Origin: Coriobacteriales bacterium
GTDB lineage: Bacteria; Actinomycetota; Coriobacteriia; Coriobacteriales; UBA8131
Direction of reading: 5' to 3'
DNA: 9,794 nucleotides
Assembly (NCBI GenBank): GCA_031256575.1
Contig: JAIRQI010000100.1
Span: 1-9,794 of the forward strand
This document shows, in pieces, positions 1-6,454 of this stretch. The notes under the pieces are model-generated. The model worked only from the letters and a program-made list of their open reading frames with translations. It did no database searches and was not told the DNA's origin. The translations under genes and the position numbers were made by a program. Positions within the stretch are counted from its first letter, which is position 1, and every line of letters begins with the position of its first letter.

Positions 1-157
1 CCTTGGCTATCTGCTGTCCTAAAGAGGCAAATGCCCAGGATGCATCATTATACAGCGCACAAGAACGGGCACAGGTGACAGGTACAGGTGACAGGGGGGT
101 GACAGGTGACAGGGCAGGTGACAGGAGCAGGTGACAGCAGGGGCTGGTAGCAGCACC

Positions 158-221
158 GGTGACAGGGGGACGGTTCTGCTGTCACCACCAGTGGTGACAG
201 CAGAACCGTCCCCCTGTCACC
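158..221. repeat. Perfect 31-bp inverted repeat
   Basis: The arms 158-188 and 191-221 are exact reverse complements separated by only two bases (189-190). The arm begins GGTGACAGGGGGACGGTTCT and ends in CACCAC. A perfect arm of this length with a two-base spacer would extrude as a cruciform or form a very stable RNA hairpin. There is no T-tract after it on either strand, so it is unlikely to be an ordinary intrinsic terminator, although it could block or protect a transcript end from the minus-strand gene that finishes at 392. Confidence 0.9.
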
Positions 222-288
222 TGCCCCTGGTAGCAGTCCCCCTCCCTGTCACCGGCCCCTGTCACCTCCCTTGTCACCTGCTGGTAGC

Positions 289-323
289 AGCACCCCCTGC
301 CTTCTGAGAAGACAGGGGGTGCT
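289..323. repeat. 17-bp near-perfect hairpin at edge of the repeat cluster
   Basis: Arms 289-305 and 307-323 pair at 16 of 17 positions, with core AGCACCCCCTG against CAGGGGGTGCT and apex CTTCTGAGAAG. It lies 68 bp beyond the stop of the minus-strand surface-protein gene, so that gene's transcript would fold here. No T-run follows on the minus strand, so a terminator role is only possible, not shown. It shares the CTGGTAGCAG flank with the other repeat units and is probably part of the same element. Confidence 0.65.
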
Positions 324-391
324 ATCAGGAGTGGTCAATCAACGACCTCTCGAGGTCTCAGTAATATGTTCAGCTTACAAATCGTTTCTAG

Positions 392-3127
392 CTAAAACCG
401 CCCGTGATGAATGGCAAATTCATGGTGCCCGTTAAGATGAAGCTTTTCATGGTTTCTCGGATCTAGGATTAATCCGAGAACCGTTATTACTACTCCAGCA
501 AGCATCAAGAAAAGAACAAGCATTCCATTATCACCAGTCTGCGGAAAACCAGCTACCAGTGCAGGTCCGCGTCCGAGCGGTGTTTGCGTTGTAGTCACAA
601 CAATCGGCTCACCTGGAATAACAGGACCTATGTTCAGGCTGGGGTCGGGATCAGGGTCAGGTTTGGGGTCTGGGTCAGGAGTCTCGATTTCTACAACTAT
701 GAATCGATAAAGAGCATATATGTCCTCATCCTCAGTAATATTGCTGAAGTCTTTGTCCCAATCGACGAAGGTATAACCAGTTCGCTCAGGATCCGCTGGA
801 GCGATAGCTGCTCCACCGCTGATAATCTGCTCGGTTTCGATTAGTGTTCCGTCCCAATCATAGAAGTTCACAGTGTAGTAGACAGGAGGTACCGGCTTAG
901 CCAGCCAAATTGCATAGACGGTTATGCTGGCTGTAACCGGAGTGGTTGCCACAAAGGTGCTTCCGCTACCGTCGCTCGCAGTGTTCCATTCGACAAAGTC
1001 ATATCCATCGCGCTCAGGATTTGCTGGCATGTCAGCTTCTCCGACAGTACCGACCGAAGATAGCACTGTTTTTTGGTAGGTGTTGCCAAGCGCGTAGTTC
1101 TCATCGAAAGTAACGGTTAGAATCAACAACGGACTGCCCTCAGTGTATTGCACATCGTAGTTGTTCAGTAGATGGGTGCCAGGAATACTGTTGTCACCTG
1201 CCCAGTTGATTCTTGACCATGCGCCTGCTCCTCGATTGGCAATACCGTAGTCGTAGGCTGCTTGAGCACTGTTTCTAGTGAACACTACGGTATTGCTGAT
1301 TGTCAGGAGGTTGTATTTTTCTGTGTAAATACCCCCACCGTCAAGAATGGCTACATTGTCGGTAACCTCGCCGCTGGTCATGTTCAAAAGACCGCTCGAA
1401 GACACGTACATACCACCACCGTGGCTGGTCGCTGCCGTATTACCAATAACTTTACTGTCGTTGATGTTCAAAGTACTAGAGACATAGATACCGCCGCCGC
1501 CATTTGCACCGTTTGCCTTATTATTACTGACAGTGGCACTGTTCAGGTAGAGATTACTCGCATAGTTCAGGTACACACCACCACCTGTTTGCGCGGTGTT
1601 GTTATCAATCAAGCCACCTGTCATGGTGAAAGCCTGTTGCCCATTGGAAGCATTTGCCAGATAGAAAACGCCTCCGCCGTCAGTTGCTGCAGTGTTTCCA
1701 GTGATTGAGACATCGGTCATATTCAGCGTTGCTGCATTGGCAAATACTCCACCACCAGCGTCGCTTGCTGTATTACCGGTAATAGTTACATTTGATATGT
1801 TGGCAACGGTGCTCGAGTAGAACAAGCCGCCGCCGCTAATTGCAGAGTTACCGCTGATAGTTCCACCGGTGATGGTGAAGTTAGATTTTCCAACCATCAC
1901 ACCACCGCCACTTGAAGCAGTAGCGACGTTATTACTAATGGTACCGCCATGCATCTCAAACTTTCCATCGCCTAATACAAACACTCCGCCACCACCTTGA
2001 GCTGTATGGTCGGATATATTGCCGTTGATAACGCCGCCATAGAGAATGAATGTTCCAGATTTGTTCACGCCAACTCCACCACCGCTGGAGGTGCTGCCAA
2101 ATGAGTGGTTGTTGCTTACACTGCCCCCATACATATTAAAGGTGCCACTTCTAACGTGTACTCCACCACCACTACCAGTTTTGTTAATAGTGTTTCCATC
2201 AACTGTACCTGAGTAGAGGTTCACTGTACCGCCGTCACAATACACACCACCACCAGACGATGAGTTCACGTTACCGACGATTGAACCACCCTTGATGTTT
2301 AAGATACCCCCAGTGTTAACCTCTATACCACCACCGTATTCAGTGGTATTGCGGTTGGTAAGTGTTACACCGGGCAGCAGTGTCAATTCGCTACTGACTT
2401 TAAAGTGGCGATAAGCATCTTGTAGTGTAGTCAGAGTGTAGTTACCGTTTGACATCAGCACAATCTGTTTGCCATCCTTAATGTTGATATAACCGTCAAA
2501 GCCAATATTTGCTGTTATCTCAATTACATAAGTTGTACCGGCTGGAGCTGCAGTAATTGCATTTTGCAACTCCTTAAAAGTGGCTACCTTTTTGTCAGGA
2601 GCCTCTTCAAGTAGCTCAATCTTGCTTGCCTCCGCAGCTGCACTCAAGCAATCAGGGCAGACGTTGCAGCACACATAAACATCGTGAACGCACAGGCGCT
2701 CCTCAAGACATACGCAGACAGTCTTAGGGTTATTCTTCACCTGCGACTCTGGACTACCTTGCTGCTCAGCTATAACTGTAGTAGCTGCATTTAGTACCTC
2801 GTTGGTTTTTGGTTCTGTCATTGTCGATTCGGTATCAGAACCCGGGTTTTCAGGTGTTACACCAGTTGTCTGGTCATCTGTAGCACCATTCTCTGTCGAT
2901 AATTCACCCGCTGGTGTTTCAGTATTCGGTGTAACAGCCTCGTTTTCCTGTCCCTCTTGTGTTTCGGGCGGAGGTGTGTCAGGTGAGGTTGCCTGCTCTT
3001 CAGCGACTACTGGGTTCTCAGTTTCGGTAGAGCTATCTTCACCAAAAGCTCTGACCAAAAAAATGCTGAATAGCAGGTTAACCGCCAAGAACATGGCAAG
3101 CACCCGTTTTCGGTTCGAAGTCTTCAT
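392..3127 (-). CDS. Sortase-anchored surface protein with Pmp-like beta-helix and InlB/Flg_new-type repeats
   Basis: A predicted cell-wall adhesin-type protein of 911 residues. Residues 1-29 form a signal peptide (basic start, hydrophobic core LAVNLLFSIFLV). Residues 30-130 are a Thr/Glu/Pro-rich acidic stalk. Residues 138-160 hold seven cysteines (138, 140, 146, 153, 154, 157, 160). From about 265 to 605 there are many repeats of GGGVY or GGTISGN type separated by about 20-30 residues, as in polymorphic membrane protein (Pmp) right-handed beta-helices. Two InlB/Listeria-Bacteroides-type repeats follow (about 670-742 and 751-808, with DGYDFVEWN and TGYTFVDWD), then a PDPDPKPDPDPDP linker, FPQTG at 861-865, a membrane segment at 869-888 and a 23-residue tail containing six His. 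The start is supported by AGAGGT at 3133-3138, five bases upstream. Base composition looks lower in GC than the other genes. It stands alone, with no sortase in the window; the ligand is unknown. Confidence 0.88.
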   Translation of the reverse strand: MKTSNRKRVLAMFLAVNLLFSIFLVRAFGEDSSTETENPVVAEEQATSPDTPPPETQEGQENEAVTPNTETPAGELSTENGATDDQTTGVTPENPGSDTESTMTEPKTNEVLNAATTVIAEQQGSPESQVKNNPKTVCVCLEERLCVHDVYVCCNVCPDCLSAAAEASKIELLEEAPDKKVATFKELQNAITAAPAGTTYVIEITANIGFDGYINIKDGKQIVLMSNGNYTLTTLQDAYRHFKVSSELTLLPGVTLTNRNTTEYGGGIEVNTGGILNIKGGSIVGNVNSSSGGGVYCDGGTVNLYSGTVDGNTINKTGSGGGVHVRSGTFNMYGGSVSNNHSFGSTSSGGGVGVNKSGTFILYGGVINGNISDHTAQGGGGVFVLGDGKFEMHGGTISNNVATASSGGGVMVGKSNFTITGGTISGNSAISGGGLFYSSTVANISNVTITGNTASDAGGGVFANAATLNMTDVSITGNTAATDGGGVFYLANASNGQQAFTMTGGLIDNNTAQTGGGVYLNYASNLYLNSATVSNNKANGANGGGGIYVSSTLNINDSKVIGNTAATSHGGGMYVSSSGLLNMTSGEVTDNVAILDGGGIYTEKYNLLTISNTVVFTRNSAQAAYDYGIANRGAGAWSRINWAGDNSIPGTHLLNNYDVQYTEGSPLLILTVTFDENYALGNTYQKTVLSSVGTVGEADMPANPERDGYDFVEWNTASDGSGSTFVATTPVTASITVYAIWLAKPVPPVYYTVNFYDWDGTLIETEQIISGGAAIAPADPERTGYTFVDWDKDFSNITEDEDIYALYRFIVVEIETPDPDPKPDPDPDPSLNIGPVIPGEPIVVTTTQTPLGRGPALVAGFPQTGDNGMLVLFLMLAGVVITVLGLILDPRNHEKLHLNGHHEFAIHHGRF

Positions 3128-3551
3128 GATTTACCTCTTTTCTGTTATTCCTAGCAGGCTTTGAGGTTTGATCCCTTGCTTGGGTCTTCCTCCCTTGGAA
3201 ATAATGATAGAGAAACGCATATACAAAATCCTGCCAGTTCAGTACCATTTACCTCGGCGAACGGCACCGGCATATTTGTTGCATTAATTTGCTAGTAATC
3301 CAAACAGGAGTGGCTGAATCTTGAAAACCAGGGTGGTTGAATCTCGAAAATCAGGGTGGCTAATTCTCGAAAATCTGGGTGGCTAAATCTAGAAAACCAA
3401 GGTGGCTAATTCTAGAAAGTCAGGGCGGATGAATCTCAAGAATCAGGGTGGTCAAGTAAAGTTGATGTCAGCAAACATTGCTGCAACATTGCTCACATAA
3501 CTGATTGATTTATGCGAAGATGATAGGTGAAATCTATCGGGAGAAAAACAC
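3128..3551. other. Intergenic region between divergent genes
   Basis: This 424-bp gap separates the minus-strand surface-protein gene from plus-strand exodeoxyribonuclease III, so both promoters should lie here. I find the AGAGGT ribosome site of the surface gene (3133-3138), a 23-bp tandem array (3310-3455), a near-repeated CATTGCT around 3476-3492, and a small hairpin GATAG/CTATC (3522-3526 with 3534-3538) directly before the GGGAG ribosome site of the plus-strand gene. I see no convincing -35/-10 pair on either strand and no small gene. Confidence 0.6.
3310..3455. repeat. 23-bp tandem repeat array, six units plus a partial seventh
   Basis: Units start at 3310, 3333, 3356, 3379, 3402 and 3425, every one exactly 23 bp, followed by an eight-base partial unit at 3448-3455. 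The consensus is GTGGCTgAATCTcGAAAAtC followed by AGG. The strongly kept parts are GTGG at the start and AATCT.GAAAA in the middle; variation is by point change only, with no indels. The spacing is about two helical turns, so the same face of DNA would be presented every unit or so. Multiple short terminal repeats of this size and of GGTGGCT type are a known trait of IS21-family insertion sequence ends, so this could be a solitary IS end. No istA/istB gene is present, so that is inference; a protein-binding array is the alternative. Confidence 0.85.
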
Positions 3552-4358
3552 ATGCGTCTGGTATCTTGGAATGTAAATGGGTTGCGGGCTGTCTTAAAGA
3601 AACAGCTCTTCTACCCAACCTTCCAGGCCTTTGATGCAGATGTCTTTGCTGTACAAGAAACCAAGATGCATCCCAGCCAAGCCGAGCTGGAACTCAGTGA
3701 CTCATATCACCAGACCTGGAGCTCAGCGGCCAAAAAAGGTTACTCTGGCACTGCGGTCTTCTCTCGACTAAAGCCCTTGCAAGTCATATATAGCTTGGGA
3801 CTGGTAGCAGTCGATGACAGTGACAATGAATCGGTAAATCCATCGGTCCTGGACGACGAGGGACGGCTCTGCGCTTTAGAATTCGAGACTTTCTGGTTCG
3901 TTAACTGTTACACACCGAATGCCCAAGAGGGCTTGGCCCGCCTCGATCTCAGGTTAGCTTGGGGAGAAGCCTTCATCCGGTTTGTGCAAGAGATGGCCCA
4001 AAGCAAACCGGTGATTATCTGTGGCGACCTGAATGTCGCCCACCAAGAAATCGATTTGGCGCATCCCAAGGCGAATCGTGGTAGCGCCGGTTTTTCTGAC
4101 CAGGAACGCGCTGATTTTCAGGCGTTGCTTGACGCTGGTTTTGTGGATAGTTTTCGGATGCTTTACCCCGATGCCCGCCAGGCCTATAGTTGGTGGAGCT
4201 TTCGCAGCAATGCCCGAGCCAACAACACTGGTTGGCGCATCGACTATTTTCTGGTCTCCCAAGACATCGCTGACGCAATCGTCGAGGCAGCTATCTGGCC
4301 GGAAGTCACCGGCTCGGACCACTGTCCGGTCAGTCTAGATATCGCATTATCGTGGTAA
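3552..4358 (+). CDS. xthA: Exodeoxyribonuclease III (AP endonuclease)
   Basis: A Mg-dependent base-excision repair nuclease: it cleaves DNA 5' of abasic sites and removes 3' blocking groups, acting in the cytoplasm. All family landmarks are visible in the 268 residues: SWNVNGLRA at 5-13 (Asn7), QETK at 35-38 (Glu36, metal), GYSGTA at 63-68, NCYTPNA at 118-124 (Tyr120), CGDLNVAH at 157-164 (Asp159, Asn161), FVDSFR at 197-202, WRIDYFLVS at 228-236 (Asp231) and GSDHCPV at 254-260 (the Asp256-His257 catalytic pair). The length matches E. coli Xth (268). GGGAG lies eight bases upstream of the ATG, with a small hairpin just before it. The deacetylase gene follows on the same strand after 74 bp with no terminator between, so the two may be cotranscribed. 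Nothing is broken or missing. Confidence 0.96.
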   Translation: MRLVSWNVNGLRAVLKKQLFYPTFQAFDADVFAVQETKMHPSQAELELSDSYHQTWSSAAKKGYSGTAVFSRLKPLQVIYSLGLVAVDDSDNESVNPSVLDDEGRLCALEFETFWFVNCYTPNAQEGLARLDLRLAWGEAFIRFVQEMAQSKPVIICGDLNVAHQEIDLAHPKANRGSAGFSDQERADFQALLDAGFVDSFRMLYPDARQAYSWWSFRSNARANNTGWRIDYFLVSQDIADAIVEAAIWPEVTGSDHCPVSLDIALSW

Positions 4359-4432
4359 GAAAGGAATGCTCGATTCACCATCATGAAGCAGCGACATTCA
4401 ACACAGCTAACGGTTCTGCCAGGTAAGCCAGT

Positions 4433-6454
4433 ATGAGCAAGCTTACTGATAACCTTGGCGACTCCTTCGTGGAGACTGCCGACCTTGATGCAGACCAATC
4501 AGGGGAGCAGAACGCAGCAGCTACAGATACCGTGGAGCAGAACGCAGCCGCGTTGGATGCTGAAGGGTTGGACGCTACCGTTATAGATACTGTGGAGCAG
4601 AACGCAGCTGCTTCAAATACTGAAGACGCAGACACTGCCGTAGCAGATACCGACGAGCAAGCCGCCACTGCTTCGGAAACTGGGGAGCAGGATACTGCCA
4701 CAGCAGACACTGACGAGCAAAACACATCCGCAGCAGTCGTGAGTGACCCGACACTGCTCCAGATTGCAGACATCCTCACTGAGTTCTCAGACACTCGCTC
4801 ACGTTGGACAGACCAAGAAACCCTGGCAGAACCGGAAATCGATCCGGAGATACAGGCTTTTCACGAGTTCATCAAGTCCTTGGAGTTGGAACAGGCAGCC
4901 TCCGAGTTACAAGAGCCATTCGACCAATACGACGAGACAGTAGAGTTCATCGGGCAGTCCGGCCAGCTGGTAGACCAGTTTGGCAACACCATCGATGGTT
5001 CCGATGAGCAGTTAGCTCAGAATCTACAAGATACCGCGGCCATCTTAGCCGATGACCAATACCAATCAGGAACCGGTTATCCAGCTGGCCCAGATGCCAG
5101 GTCTGTCAAGCCCAGCGACGCGGAGTATTCCCGTCTCAAAGCTTGGCGAGCCGAGCGCTACGGTGGTTCCAACAGGCGTTTGGAGCGAGGTGCCAGGCGC
5201 CAAGCAGATACCACAAGCCAGCAGGCTTATCCCTACCGACAAAGCCTGGAGCCGGCACCTATTGCCTCAGCTAGCTCCTACGACTCTGACCCTACGCTCT
5301 ACGAATCATCCGTCGCATCAGCCCGACCAGCAAGTATGCTACGGCAGTCGACAGTCGACCAGCAGGCTTTACCTGGTCGCAAGCCAATCTCTCGGCGAGC
5401 GTTTATCGGCGCAACAGCGCTTGCCGGAACTGCTCTGGTCGCCGGGACACTCTTTGTTCTCAATCGAATCTCGGCACTTGGCTGGTTTGACCCAAACAAT
5501 CCTGACTCCAGCTTCGGCTTGCCAAATCTGGGTGAGTTTCGCTTGGACGAATTCATTGCTCCAGGGCAGAAATACGCCCGTGGGCTCTGGCTGGATTCCA
5601 AAAAGCTACTCTTCGGCCAGTTAGGCGAAACTCAGCAGCTACGGGCAGCAGCCGGACAAAACCACGCCATATTAGACGAGGCCGATTTCTTCTCCAGTGA
5701 TGAAAGTATTGCCACTGTCGATACATTTGGCCTGGTCACAGCCCAGGGCTTTGGCAGTTGCGAGGTAGGTGTCGGAGCTGGCGAGCACATTATTACCTGC
5801 AAGGTTCAAGTGGCTGAAAGATGGGCGGCACTGACCTTTGATGATGGGCCGATGGAGTCAACCAGGGTGCTCTTAGATGGCTTACGAGAGCGCGGAGTTC
5901 AGGTGACCTTCTTCGTGGTCGGCAACATGGCTGAGGGTAAGCCAGACATCCTCCAACAAATGCTCACAGACGGGCACGAGATAGGCAACCATACCTATAA
6001 CCATCAAGGGTCGCCGGATGTGTTGGAAAACCAGTTGTCCCGTACTGATGAGATTGTCCGCAATGCTACAGGGTTTACCCCGACTATGATGCGTCCACCG
6101 GGCGGGTTTATCTATGACATCACCAAAAACTGTGGTAAGTCGGTGATTATGTGGTCGGTCGACCCCAAAGACTGGCTGCATCGGGACACTGACGTTGATT
6201 TTGAGAATGTCATGAGCGGACGCTACAGTGGCAGTATCATTCTCCTGCACGATATCTACTCACCCAGCGTCGAAGCTGGGCTCTGGGTCATCGATGCCAT
6301 GACTGCAGAGGGCTATGCTTTTGTGACTGTGGGAGAGCTGCTCAATCACCCGCTAGCTGGCGAGGTCTACTACGAAGGGCCAGAAACTCCGCGGGCTATC
6401 AAGTGGATGAACGACGCATGGGCAGCGGAGATTCAACCGACACTGTTGAACTGA
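4433..6454 (+). CDS. Membrane-anchored polysaccharide deacetylase (NodB/CE4) with Ig-like domain
   Basis: A predicted metal-dependent N- or O-deacetylase of cell-wall polysaccharide, acting outside the membrane; peptidoglycan is the likely substrate by family, but this is not shown. The order in 673 residues is: acidic decapeptide-repeat N-terminus (25-96), hydrophilic low-complexity segment (about 100-315), SRRAFIG (320-326) leading into one membrane segment (about 327-345), a BIG2-like Ig domain (about 395-462, SSDESIATVDTFGLVTA), then NodB. NodB motifs are complete: TFDDGP (468-473, Asp470/Asp471), HTYNH (520-524), RPPGG (554-558), WSVDPKDW (574-581) and LLHDI (His606, Asp607). The start is supported by a modest AGGTAA at 4421-4426. 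Met302 is an alternative internal start that would create a Tat-like signal peptide. The 3' end overlaps the opposing RNase D gene by 22 bp. Confidence 0.93.
   Translation: MSKLTDNLGDSFVETADLDADQSGEQNAAATDTVEQNAAALDAEGLDATVIDTVEQNAAASNTEDADTAVADTDEQAATASETGEQDTATADTDEQNTSAAVVSDPTLLQIADILTEFSDTRSRWTDQETLAEPEIDPEIQAFHEFIKSLELEQAASELQEPFDQYDETVEFIGQSGQLVDQFGNTIDGSDEQLAQNLQDTAAILADDQYQSGTGYPAGPDARSVKPSDAEYSRLKAWRAERYGGSNRRLERGARRQADTTSQQAYPYRQSLEPAPIASASSYDSDPTLYESSVASARPASMLRQSTVDQQALPGRKPISRRAFIGATALAGTALVAGTLFVLNRISALGWFDPNNPDSSFGLPNLGEFRLDEFIAPGQKYARGLWLDSKKLLFGQLGETQQLRAAAGQNHAILDEADFFSSDESIATVDTFGLVTAQGFGSCEVGVGAGEHIITCKVQVAERWAALTFDDGPMESTRVLLDGLRERGVQVTFFVVGNMAEGKPDILQQMLTDGHEIGNHTYNHQGSPDVLENQLSRTDEIVRNATGFTPTMMRPPGGFIYDITKNCGKSVIMWSVDPKDWLHRDTDVDFENVMSGRYSGSIILLHDIYSPSVEAGLWVIDAMTAEGYAFVTVGELLNHPLAGEVYYEGPETPRAIKWMNDAWAAEIQPTLLN
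4505..4720 (+). repeat. In-frame 30-bp repeats encoding an acidic decapeptide
   Basis: Glu-Gln recurs at residues 25, 35, 55, 75, 85 and 95 of the deacetylase, a strict ten-residue period of the form D-T-x-E-Q-N-A-A-A-x. At the DNA level GGAGCAGAACGCAGC is exact at 4504, 4534 and 4594, all spaced by multiples of 30 bp. Later units have diverged. The intact frame and the period in codon multiples indicate expansion under selection for reading frame, and unit number could vary between strains. Confidence 0.8.

Larger units (their letters stand above)
71..323. repeat. REP/BIME-like cluster of GTGACAG repeats
   Basis: This is a dense cluster of the heptamer GTGACAG. It occurs forward at 75, 88, 99, 106, 118, 131, 159 and 194, and inverted (CTGTCAC) at 179, 214, 246 and 259. 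Forward copies dominate the left half and inverted copies the right half, so the whole block is an imperfect palindrome centred near 190. CTGGTAGCAG is interspersed at 144, 227 and 281. No open reading frame of useful length crosses it. Such an architecture resembles repetitive extragenic palindromes and their compound forms, which in many bacteria are spread by REP-associated tyrosine transposases; that assignment is inferred from form only, and no transposase is present here. I see nothing recognisable in 1-70 or 324-391 beyond a short GACCTC/GAGGTC hairpin at 344-357. Confidence 0.8.

Noticed and set aside
289..323. Hairpin as terminator for the surface-protein gene
   Set aside because: There is no T-run after the stem on either strand; it is better explained as part of the repeat cluster.
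1262..1708. Plus-strand open frame opposite the surface-protein gene
   Set aside because: It is the complement of the beta-helix repeats, has no ribosome site and no recognisable domain; the minus-strand frame has a signal peptide, repeats and sorting signal.
3139..3309. Riboswitch or structured leader before the surface-protein gene
   Set aside because: I looked for a known riboswitch core and found none; only short incidental pairings are present.
3310..3455. Tandem array as a CRISPR
   Set aside because: The units adjoin directly with no unique spacers, and no cas genes are nearby.
3801..3810. CTGGTAGCAG inside xthA, and its complement at 8510-8519 in the lipid-kinase gene, as copies of the left-end repeat
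   Set aside because: Both are in intact coding frames with common codons and lack the neighbouring GTGACAG pattern; chance is the simpler reading.
4381..4794. Minus-strand frame with regular Cys/Ser/Val repeats
   Set aside because: The repeats are the shadow of the deacetylase decapeptide repeats read backwards; no ribosome site, and it overlaps a well supported gene.
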